DNA from: Rhodospirillaceae bacterium CCH5-H10 | GTDB lineage: Bacteria > Pseudomonadota > Alphaproteobacteria > Reyranellales > Reyranellaceae | NCBI GenBank assembly: GCA_001557035.1 | Contig: LSKJ01000041.1 | Coordinates: forward strand, 1-5,687 | Length of the DNA stretch: 5,687 nucleotides | Direction: 5' to 3' | Shown here: positions 1 to 5,046 of the stretch, one piece after another | How positions within the stretch are numbered: position 1 is the first letter of the stretch | How the letters are laid out: each line of letters opens with the position of its first letter | Program-made: the position numbers and the translations under genes | Notes under the pieces: generated by a model | Told to the model about the DNA's origin: nothing | The model's database searches: none | Seen by the model: only the letters and a program-made list of their open reading frames with translations

Positions 1-54
1 GGCCCGAACGTCCGCGAGCCGCAGAACCGTCGCGTCGAGATCGTCATCCAGTAA
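1..54 (+). CDS. C-terminal end of an OmpA-family protein (partial)
   Basis: Only the last 17 codons and a TAA stop are present, reading GPNVREPQNRRVEIVIQ. The stretch REPQNRRVEI is typical of the end of the OmpA/MotB-type peptidoglycan-binding domain, in which this Arg-rich strand closes the domain. By family, such a protein sits in the outer membrane or periplasm and tethers the envelope to peptidoglycan. The rest of the gene lies left of the window, so whether it is a beta-barrel OmpA, a Pal-like lipoprotein or another fusion cannot be told. A strong intrinsic terminator 24 bases downstream separates it from the rhamnose and export genes that follow. Confidence 0.8.
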   Translation, partial: GPNVREPQNRRVEIVIQ

Positions 55-78
55 GCTGGATCATCCGAGACAAGGAAG

Positions 79-106
79 AGGCGGCCCTCACGGGCCGCCT
101 TTTTTT
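79..106 (+). terminator. Rho-independent terminator after the OmpA-like gene
   Basis: A perfect 9-bp GC-rich stem (AGGCGGCCC at 79-87 with GGGCCGCCT at 92-100) has a 4-base TCAC loop and runs into seven T's (100-106). This is a textbook intrinsic terminator on the plus strand. It ends the transcript of the OmpA-like gene, so rmlC downstream should need its own promoter. Confidence 0.93.
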
Positions 107-127
107 GTGGAGGAACGGACGGCGGTC

Positions 128-156
128 TCATTGCTGCCCTTCCAGGCTTCTATAGT
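128..156 (+). promoter_or_regulatory. Possible promoter of the rmlC-wza pair (weak)
   Basis: A promoter is expected between the terminator (ending at 106) and the preferred rmlC start at 188. The best -10-like hexamer is TATAGT at 151-156, an AT-rich spot in GC-rich DNA. The -35 is poor: TTGCTG at 131-136 is only 14 bases away, and CTCATT at 127-132 has an 18-base spacer but a weak match. This is a suggestion from position and one hexamer only. Confidence 0.22.
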
Positions 157-170
157 TCCACTGAAGAGAG

Positions 171-176
171 GGGAGG
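171..176 (+). promoter_or_regulatory. Ribosome binding site deciding the rmlC start
   Basis: GGGAGG lies 11 bases before the GTG at 188 and is the only good Shine-Dalgarno match near the start of the epimerase. The alternative upstream GTG at 107 would need a ribosome binding site inside the terminator hairpin. Starting at 188 also places the catalytic residues at the positions usual for the family. Confidence 0.6.
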
Positions 177-187
177 TCGGACGCATC

Positions 188-847
188 GTGGACGTTGTCA
201 AATTCGATATCGACGGGCCGATACTCTTCACGCCGACGCGGCACGGGGACGACAGGGGATTCGTCTCGGAGACGTTCAGCGCCCGCCGCCTCGAAGAGCA
301 TACCGGCCCGCTTCGCGTCGTTCAGGACAATCACACCCTGTCGCGCACGGCGGGCACGTTGCGGGGACTTCATTTTCAGGCGCCGCCGATGGCGCAGGCC
401 AAACTCGTGCGCGTGGTTCGGGGCGCGGCCTATGACGTGGCTGTGGATATCAGGGTCGGTTCCCCGACCTATGGCCGTCACATCGGTGTCGAGCTGAGCG
501 CTTCGAACTGGCGGCAGTTCTGGATACCCGAGGGCTTCGCCCATGGGGTCTGCACCTTGGAACCTGACACGGAACTCGAATACAAGCTCACAAGTTATTA
601 CAGCCCCGAGCATGATCGCGGGATTGCCTGGGACGATCCCGATCTCGCCATCGCATGGCCGCGACTTGCGGGCGCGCCCCTGCTGTCGCCGAAAGACAGA
701 GCCCAGCCGGCTTTATCCACACTGCCGGCCTATCTTCAGTGGTCCCAAGCCAGAAGTGATATGCTCGACGACAGGGGACGTCTCCGGTTCTTCGGAACAC
801 GGGGCGGAGACCTAGGCCCAATCGCTTCATCTGTCGTGAGTGCGTGA
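188..847 (+). CDS. rfbC: dTDP-4-dehydrorhamnose 3,5-epimerase (RmlC/RfbC)
   Basis: This cupin enzyme epimerises dTDP-4-keto-6-deoxyglucose at C3 and C5 in the cytoplasm, the third step of dTDP-L-rhamnose synthesis. The 219-residue product carries the family landmarks: DDRGF near 21-25, QDNHTLS, LRGLHFQ with the catalytic His at 62, AKLVRVVRG with Lys72, DVAVDIR, QFWIPEGFAHG with His119, LEYKLTSYY, and SPKD with Asp170. These positions agree to within one residue with the Salmonella RmlC sites as I recall them (H63, K73, H120, D170). That supports the GTG at 188, preceded by GGGAGG at 171-176, over the GTG at 107, which touches the terminator T-tract. The family is usually 180-190 residues; here about 35 more follow the normal end and look unlike the rest. 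The stop lies 4 bases before the ATG of the export lipoprotein gene, which suggests cotranscription. Confidence 0.93.
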   Translation: MDVVKFDIDGPILFTPTRHGDDRGFVSETFSARRLEEHTGPLRVVQDNHTLSRTAGTLRGLHFQAPPMAQAKLVRVVRGAAYDVAVDIRVGSPTYGRHIGVELSASNWRQFWIPEGFAHGVCTLEPDTELEYKLTSYYSPEHDRGIAWDDPDLAIAWPRLAGAPLLSPKDRAQPALSTLPAYLQWSQARSDMLDDRGRLRFFGTRGGDLGPIASSVVSA

Positions 848-851
848 CCGC

Positions 852-2066
852 ATGTCGTTGTCAAAGCTCGTCGTCCTGATCCTTGGCGCTTTCGCCCTGG
901 CCGGATGTGCTCTTCCTTCAGCCGGTCCGACGAAAAGCCAGGTCGAACGATCGAGCGACCCGACCCTTGATGTCTATCTCGTAAAGGTCACGCCGACGGT
1001 CGTGCGATCGCTTTCGCAATTCAAGACAGACGGCTTCCCGGGCTCCTTCCGCCTCCAGAACCACCGTCCGACCGTGGCGCTCCAGCCGGGAGACGTCGTC
1101 GGCGTCAGCATCTACGAAGCCGGCGGCTCGCCGCTGTTCGGTAACTCGACGGGTGGCGCGACGACGCAGCTGCCGTCGACGGCAGCCCAGGGCACGAGCC
1201 TGCCCGGGCAGTTGATCGAGCCCGATGGTCAGATCCTGATCCCCTTCGTCGGCCGTGTCCGGGTCGCCGGCCGCACGCCGACGCAGGCCGCCGACGAGAT
1301 CGCTCGCCTCCTGGCGCCCGAGACCGTCAAGCCGCAGGTCCTCGTGACGGTCCTCAACAACAATTCCAATACCGTCTCGGTGGGCGGCGAGGTCAACAAG
1401 GCCGGTCTGGTTCCGCTGACCCTGCGCGGCGAGAGGCTGCTCGACGTCATTGCGCAGGCCGGCGGGCCGCGCTATCCGGCCTTCGAGACCGACGTGCGCG
1501 TGATGCGCGGCAGCACGGTGGCGTCGATCCCCCTGCAGCAGGTCCTGACGAGCCCGCCGGACAACATCGTCGCGAGGCCCAACGACACGGTCGTGCTCAC
1601 CCGCAACCCCAAGACCTTCGTCGTCCTGGGCGCCGTCACCAAGGTGGCGCAGTACGGCATGGAGTCCGAGCGCGTGACCCTGGCCGAAGGCATCGCCCGC
1701 GCCGGCGGCACCATGGACGCCTACGGCGATCTCTCGGGCATCTACCTCCTGCGCAACGAACCGTCGGCGCTGGCCCGCTCGATCATCGCCTCGGATACCG
1801 CGGCGGTCGATACCGCCTATGTGCAGACGGACGAGACTCGCAACATGTCGGGGCCACAGACCCGCGTGATCTATCGCGTCGATCTCACGCAGACCAACGG
1901 TTACTTCTTCGCGCAGAACATCGTGCTGCGCGACAAGGACATCGTGCTGGTGGCCAATGCCGAGACCGCCCAGATCCAGAAGGCCCTGACGCTGCTGCGC
2001 GGCTTCACCGGCGCCTACTTCGACATCAGCCGCGGGGCGACCTACTACCTGCCGACGTCGCCGTAA
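852..2066 (+). CDS. Wza-type polysaccharide export outer-membrane lipoprotein
   Basis: The protein (404 residues) probably forms an outer-membrane export channel for capsule or exopolysaccharide, as Wza-family proteins do. It starts with a lipoprotein signal peptide: SLSK, a hydrophobic run, then lipobox LAGC with the lipidated Cys at 19; Ala at +2 is consistent with outer-membrane sorting. A polysaccharide-export (Poly_export) domain covers about 75-168 (VALQPGDVV, then LIEPDGQILIPFVG and TPTQAADEIARLL). Two SLBB-like repeats follow, about 173-250 (VSVGGEVNKAG, LLDVIAQAGG) and 255-370 (FVVLGAVTKVAQYGM, LAEGIARAGG, LRDKDIVLVANA). A segment at 371-386 may be the C-terminal amphipathic helix that crosses the membrane in Wza. 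The length is near that of Wza. The ATG at 852 is preferred; a GTG at 840 in frame would overlap rmlC by 8 bases. The 3' end overlaps the convergent rmlD-like gene by 22 bases. No Wzc-like partner is in the window. Confidence 0.92.
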   Translation: MSLSKLVVLILGAFALAGCALPSAGPTKSQVERSSDPTLDVYLVKVTPTVVRSLSQFKTDGFPGSFRLQNHRPTVALQPGDVVGVSIYEAGGSPLFGNSTGGATTQLPSTAAQGTSLPGQLIEPDGQILIPFVGRVRVAGRTPTQAADEIARLLAPETVKPQVLVTVLNNNSNTVSVGGEVNKAGLVPLTLRGERLLDVIAQAGGPRYPAFETDVRVMRGSTVASIPLQQVLTSPPDNIVARPNDTVVLTRNPKTFVVLGAVTKVAQYGMESERVTLAEGIARAGGTMDAYGDLSGIYLLRNEPSALARSIIASDTAAVDTAYVQTDETRNMSGPQTRVIYRVDLTQTNGYFFAQNIVLRDKDIVLVANAETAQIQKALTLLRGFTGAYFDISRGATYYLPTSP

Positions 2067-2869
2067 CGGGTCCAAACCTCGGACAGGGCGTCCTGCCAGC
2101 GGGCCAGGACGACCCCATGCATATCGGACAGGCGGTCGTTGCAGAGGCGCGAGTTCATCGGGCGCCGGGCGAGTTCGACGAAGCTGTCGGAGGTGACGGG
2201 CCGAATCCTGCAGTCCGTGTTCCGCAGGATCTCCGACGCGAAGCCCGCCCAGCTCGTCTCGCCGGCACAGGTCATGTGGAACATGCCCCGGCCGCGGCGG
2301 CTGTCCCGCCATGGCAGGAGATTGCGGGCGACCTGCTCGATGCCGCGCGCCAGTTCAAAGGCCGAGGTCGGCGATCCGAGACGGTCGGCGACCACAGGTA
2401 TTTCCGTGCTGCCGCGACTTCTCTCCAGCACCTTGGTGAAGAGGTTGCGGCTGTAGGGTGAGTAGAGCCAGCTCGTTCGCAGGATCGCATGGTCGGCCGT
2501 GATTTCGGCGACGGAGCCCTCGCCCGACAGCTTCGAGCGGCCATACACATTGAGCGGAGCGGTCGGATCGGCTTCCAGATAGGGACGGTCACTATCGCCG
2601 TCGAAGACATACTCGGTGGACAGGTGGACCAGCGGCACGCCGAGCGCCGCCGCGGCCTCGGCGACCCGGCGGGCGCCGTCGTGGTTGACCTTGAAGGATG
2701 CTTCGGGTGTGCGCTCGGCGCCGTCGACATCGGAGAACGCCGCGGCATTGACGATGACGTCAGGTCGCAGGGTGGACAACGGAGCGGCGATATCGCGAAC
2801 CGTCTCGAGGTCGAGGTCCGGGCGTCCCAGGAACCGGATGCGTCGCGTTGCGGCGCGCAGGGCCTTCAA
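2045..2869 (-). CDS. rfbD: dTDP-4-dehydrorhamnose reductase-like protein (RmlD), N-terminus short
   Basis: RmlD reduces dTDP-4-keto-L-rhamnose to dTDP-L-rhamnose with NAD(P)H, the last step of the pathway. The 274 residues match this short-chain dehydrogenase family: GRPDLDLE, RPDVIVNAAAFSDVDGAE (about 35-52), LSTEYVFDG (83-91, where the family usually has Asp for the Glu), the YxxxK pair Tyr109 and Lys113 in YGRSKLSGE, LRTSWLYSP, and the C-terminal ARRPMNSRL. The usual N-terminus, about 19 residues with the GxxGxxG nucleotide-binding loop, is absent. The first possible start is TTG at 2869, which overlaps the stop of the preceding gene (TTGA); no ATG, GTG or TTG lies upstream in frame before a stop. 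It may be a truncated, inactive gene or one translated by coupling to the gene before it. Everything after the missing segment looks intact. Confidence 0.85.
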   Translation of the reverse strand: MKALRAATRRIRFLGRPDLDLETVRDIAAPLSTLRPDVIVNAAAFSDVDGAERTPEASFKVNHDGARRVAEAAAALGVPLVHLSTEYVFDGDSDRPYLEADPTAPLNVYGRSKLSGEGSVAEITADHAILRTSWLYSPYSRNLFTKVLERSRGSTEIPVVADRLGSPTSAFELARGIEQVARNLLPWRDSRRGRGMFHMTCAGETSWAGFASEILRNTDCRIRPVTSDSFVELARRPMNSRLCNDRLSDMHGVVLARWQDALSEVWTRYGDVGR

Positions 2870-3204
2870 GGATCGTTCTCGTAGCCCGGCTGGGCCGGGA
2901 TGAGGATCAGGCCGTCGGCGGGGTAGGGAATGCCCGGCAGTCCGTCGGGAGGGCGGATCGCCTGGCCGTAGGACGGCACGGCGTTGCCCGGCAGGCCGGT
3001 GGCATAGGGGGAGAGGGGGACACCCTGCGCGCCGCCCATCGTCGAGCCGACCGGGGATCCTCCCGCTGGCTGGCCGACCGTCGACCCGATGGTGCCGCCG
3101 ACCGTTCCGCCGATGGTGCCGCCCTGGCCGCCTTGGGCGATTTGCTGCGCCGACGCGGGCGCGGCGAAGACGAGTCCCGAGAGCACGAACAGCAACGCCT
3201 TCAT
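2866..3204 (-). CDS. Small glycine-rich secreted protein of unknown function
   Basis: The 112-residue product starts with a clear Sec signal peptide: MKALLF, a hydrophobic core, then APASA followed by QQ, so cleavage is likely after residue 19. The mature part has a Gly/Thr-rich segment (about 25-60) with two 8-residue units GGTIGGTV and GGTIGSTV. A Pro/Gly-rich tail follows (about 62-112) with PSYGQ, RPPDGLPGIPYP and QPGYENDP. There is no lipobox, catalytic motif or membrane segment beyond the signal. It is probably periplasmic or exported. The ATG at 3204 is chosen because it opens the signal peptide and has AGGG a few bases upstream; the frame stays open further 5' but reads nothing recognisable. 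Its TGA overlaps the TTG start of the rmlD-like gene, so the two are probably one transcript. I do not recognise a family. Confidence 0.72.
   Translation of the reverse strand: MKALLFVLSGLVFAAPASAQQIAQGGQGGTIGGTVGGTIGSTVGQPAGGSPVGSTMGGAQGVPLSPYATGLPGNAVPSYGQAIRPPDGLPGIPYPADGLILIPAQPGYENDP
3076..3123 (-). repeat. Tandem 24-bp coding repeat in the glycine-rich protein
   Basis: Two adjacent 24-base units (3100-3123 and 3076-3099) agree at 20 of 24 positions and encode GGTIGGTV followed by GGTIGSTV. The repeat is in frame with the secreted protein. Shorter GG(T/S) motifs continue after it, so the segment probably grew by slippage or small duplications. Confidence 0.75.
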
Positions 3205-3444
3205 GGAAGCCCTAATGTGCCCGCAGGCAGGTGAATGGTGAAAGCGAGTGTGGCTCGCTCCGCCGCCTGGAACAATCCTGCTCGATCCGGACCCCTTTGC
3301 CCGTGACCCGCCGGTTCCATCGACGATCTCGAGCTGCTGCTTCGAGCTCGCCGACCACCGAAGCGCAAGTTCTGTCATGGCTTGGCGTCAGACTAGCTCC
3401 CAGGACGGAGAGTTCGCCGTACCCATGCATCGCAGGAGGAGCTC
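3205..3444. other. Intergenic region between divergent genes
   Basis: These 240 bases separate the leftward secreted-protein gene from the rightward 61-residue gene and should hold both promoters. I see no convincing -35/-10 pair on either strand. The only structure is a weak 6-bp inverted repeat, CGAGCT (3330-3335) with AGCTCG (3345-3350) around a 9-base spacer, which is close to chance level for this base composition. The open frames here on both strands code for nothing recognisable. Confidence 0.4.
3434..3439 (+). promoter_or_regulatory. Consensus Shine-Dalgarno before the 61-residue gene
   Basis: AGGAGG lies 5 bases before the ATG at 3445. It is the best ribosome binding site in the window and the main reason to believe that the short gene after it is translated. 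Confidence 0.8.
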
Positions 3445-3630
3445 ATGCAACGACTGCTGGATACCCGTTTCCCCGAGGGCTGGGAGGAGAGAATCCGGAT
3501 TCTGACCAGCCCCGCCAAAACCTCGCGGGAGCGAAACGGGCGTTTCCGGGAAATGATGGTCACGCGCGAGGTCTACGAACGGGAGCGCAAACGTCCCGCT
3601 AACACCGAGAACTGGTCCTTCGTCCGCTGA
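3445..3630 (+). CDS. Small basic protein of unknown function (61 residues)
   Basis: The product is 61 residues long, hydrophilic and highly charged (13 Arg, 2 Lys; 9 Glu, 1 Asp). It has no signal peptide or membrane segment, so it is probably cytoplasmic. An N-terminal part with RFPEGWEERIRIL leads to a central Arg/Glu-rich stretch (about 28-50, including REVYERERKR) likely to be helical, and the protein ends NWSFVR. The consensus AGGAGG 5 bases before the ATG strongly supports translation. A GC-rich stem-loop starts 15 bases after the stop, which fits a single-gene transcript. I do not recognise the family; the Arg-rich helix could bind nucleic acid or a protein partner, but that is only a guess. 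Confidence 0.65.
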   Translation: MQRLLDTRFPEGWEERIRILTSPAKTSRERNGRFREMMVTREVYERERKRPANTENWSFVR

Positions 3631-3644
3631 CCGAAATCGGCCAT

Positions 3645-3671
3645 TCCGCCCCCTTTCTGCAGGGGGGCGGA
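3645..3671 (+). terminator. GC-rich stem-loop between the 61-residue gene and the monooxygenase
   Basis: TCCGCCCCC (3645-3653) pairs perfectly with GGGGGCGGA (3663-3671) around a 9-base loop. It sits 15 bases after the stop of the small gene, where a terminator is expected. No T-tract follows on the plus strand, so it may instead be an mRNA-stabilising or Rho-assisted structure. The monooxygenase gene begins 56 bases downstream. Confidence 0.5.
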
Positions 3672-3726
3672 TCGCGGCATGATCGGGTTCCAAACGTGGA
3701 CGTGAACAGTCATCGGGGATCCCAAC

Positions 3727-5046
3727 ATGCAGCGGCTCAAATTCGGCGCCTTCCTGGCCCCGCACCATCCGATCGGCGAGAATCCGATGCTGCAGTTCCG
3801 GCGGGATCTCGACCTCGTCGAGCAACTCGACGGGCTGGGCTACGACGAGTTCTGGTGCGGCGAGCATCATTCCAGCGGCTGGGAGATGATCGCTTCGCCT
3901 GAGATGTTCCTCGCGGCCGCCGGCGAGCGCAGCAAGCGCATCAAGCTCGGCACCGGCGTGATCTCGCTGCCCTACCATCATCCCTACAACGTGGCGCAGC
4001 GCATGGTGCAACTCGACCACATGACCGGTGGTCGCGCGATCTTCGGCTCGGGCCCGGGCGCCCTGGCCTCGGACGCGCACACGCTCGGCATCGATCCGAT
4101 GCTTCAGCGCGACCGGCAGGACCACGCGATCGGCGTCATCCGCCGCCTGTTCCGGGGCGAGCGAGTCACGGACAAGACCGACTGGTACACGATGCAGGAC
4201 GCCGCCCTGCAGCTGCTGCCGCTGCAGGAGGACATGCCGTTCGTCGTGGCTTCGCAGGTCAGCCCGTCCGGCATGACGCTGGCCGGCAAGCACGGCATCG
4301 GCATCATCTCGATCGGCTCGATGTCGAACGAGGGCCTGCTGGCGCTGCCGACGCAGTGGAAGTTCGCCGAGGACGCGGCGAAGAAGCATGGCCAGACGGT
4401 CGATCGCCGTAACTGGCGCGTGCTGCTGTCCTGGCACGTCGCGGAGACGCGCGAGAAGGCTCGCGAGGAAGCGCGGGTCGGCCTCCACCGCTGGCACAAC
4501 GAATACATCGTCGGTACGCTGCAGCGCCCCGGCGCAGAGCCCTTCGCCGATCCGGACGAGGCGGTGGACAAGACGGCCTTCACGCCGGGATCGGCCGCCA
4601 CCATCGGCACGCCCGACGACCTCGTGAAGGTCATCAAGGACGTCTATGCCAAGAGCGGCGGCTTCGGCACGGTGGTGGGCTTCGTCCATGACTGGGCCAA
4701 CCCGGAGAACACCCGCCGCAGCTGGGACATGGTGGCGCGCTACGTCATTCCCGAGATCAACGGCTACGTGACCAAGCTGCGCGAATCGCAGAAGTTCCTG
4801 ATCGAGAATCGCGGCGTCTTCGACCGCGCGCAGCAGGCGATCATGGCGAAGATCATGCAGACCGAGGGCGGCGCCGAGGCGCTCAAGGTCACGAAGTCGC
4901 CGCGCTTCGCGGCGGCCTCGGCCGCGGTGCCGGACTTCGAAAGAGAACGCCCGCTAGCGGAACTCGGGAACCAAGGCGGCGCTCGCGGGCGCCGCCTCAG
5001 TTCTGCTGCTGCCGCCAGACGAAGATCGAGCTCATCGTGTAGTTGA
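3727..5046 (+). CDS. Luciferase-like flavin-dependent monooxygenase (LimB-like)
   Basis: This 439-residue protein belongs to the bacterial luciferase-like (LLM) group of TIM-barrel oxidoreductases, which use reduced FMN or F420 and usually O2 to oxidise small organic substrates. The N-terminal strand KFGAFLAPHHP (5-15), YDEFWCGEHHSSGW (39-52), IKLGTGVISLPYHHP (72-86), the MTGGRAIFGSGPG stretch (99-111) and LGIDPMLQRDRQ (120-131) resemble limonene 1,2-monooxygenase-type members. Family resemblance does not fix the substrate. The ATG at 3727 is preceded by a weak CGGGGA; the N-terminal beta strand begins directly after it. The body is complete to about residue 404 (VPDF). The last 35 residues turn Arg/Ser/Ala-rich (RRRSSSSCS), cross a hairpin and are antisense to the glycosyltransferase gene for 50 bases; a TAG one base out of frame (4955-4957) suggests a possible frameshift near 4939-4944. 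No link to polysaccharide synthesis is evident. Confidence 0.9.
   Translation: MQRLKFGAFLAPHHPIGENPMLQFRRDLDLVEQLDGLGYDEFWCGEHHSSGWEMIASPEMFLAAAGERSKRIKLGTGVISLPYHHPYNVAQRMVQLDHMTGGRAIFGSGPGALASDAHTLGIDPMLQRDRQDHAIGVIRRLFRGERVTDKTDWYTMQDAALQLLPLQEDMPFVVASQVSPSGMTLAGKHGIGIISIGSMSNEGLLALPTQWKFAEDAAKKHGQTVDRRNWRVLLSWHVAETREKAREEARVGLHRWHNEYIVGTLQRPGAEPFADPDEAVDKTAFTPGSAATIGTPDDLVKVIKDVYAKSGGFGTVVGFVHDWANPENTRRSWDMVARYVIPEINGYVTKLRESQKFLIENRGVFDRAQQAIMAKIMQTEGGAEALKVTKSPRFAAASAAVPDFERERPLAELGNQGGARGRRLSSAAAARRRSSSSCS
4975..4996. terminator. Hairpin between converging monooxygenase and glycosyltransferase genes
   Basis: GGCGGCGC (4975-4982) pairs perfectly with GCGCCGCC (4989-4996) around a 6-base loop. 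It begins directly after the stop codon of the minus-strand glycosyltransferase, at the junction of two converging genes, as expected for a shared terminator. Neither side has a proper T-tract; on the minus strand it is followed only by TTGGTT. As annotated, the monooxygenase frame reads through it. Confidence 0.45.

Noticed and set aside
107..187. Upstream GTG start giving a 27-residue longer RmlC
   Set aside because: It begins at the end of the terminator T-tract without a ribosome binding site, and the added residues do not fit the family, while the 188 start puts the catalytic residues at their usual positions.
128..613. Minus-strand open frame of 161 codons opposite rmlC
   Set aside because: Shadow of the RmlC reading frame with no recognisable motif or ribosome binding site.
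918..2312. Long minus-strand open frame of 464 codons
   Set aside because: It is antisense to the well-supported Wza-type gene, reads as Arg/Gly/Asp-rich sequence with no domain, and is what GC-rich coding DNA gives in the opposite frame.
3329..3350. Inverted and direct repeats TCGAGCT/AGCTCG as an operator
   Set aside because: Arms are only 6-7 bases in GC-rich DNA, with no promoter identified nearby; close to chance expectation.
3205..3378. Upstream extension of the glycine-rich protein frame
   Set aside because: The added residues would bury the clear signal peptide that begins at 3204, and no ribosome binding site supports an earlier start.
3388..4689. Minus-strand open frame of 433 codons
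   Set aside because: It is antisense to the monooxygenase and the 61-residue gene, has an Arg/His/Ala-rich composition without motifs, and its true-strand partner has clear family features.
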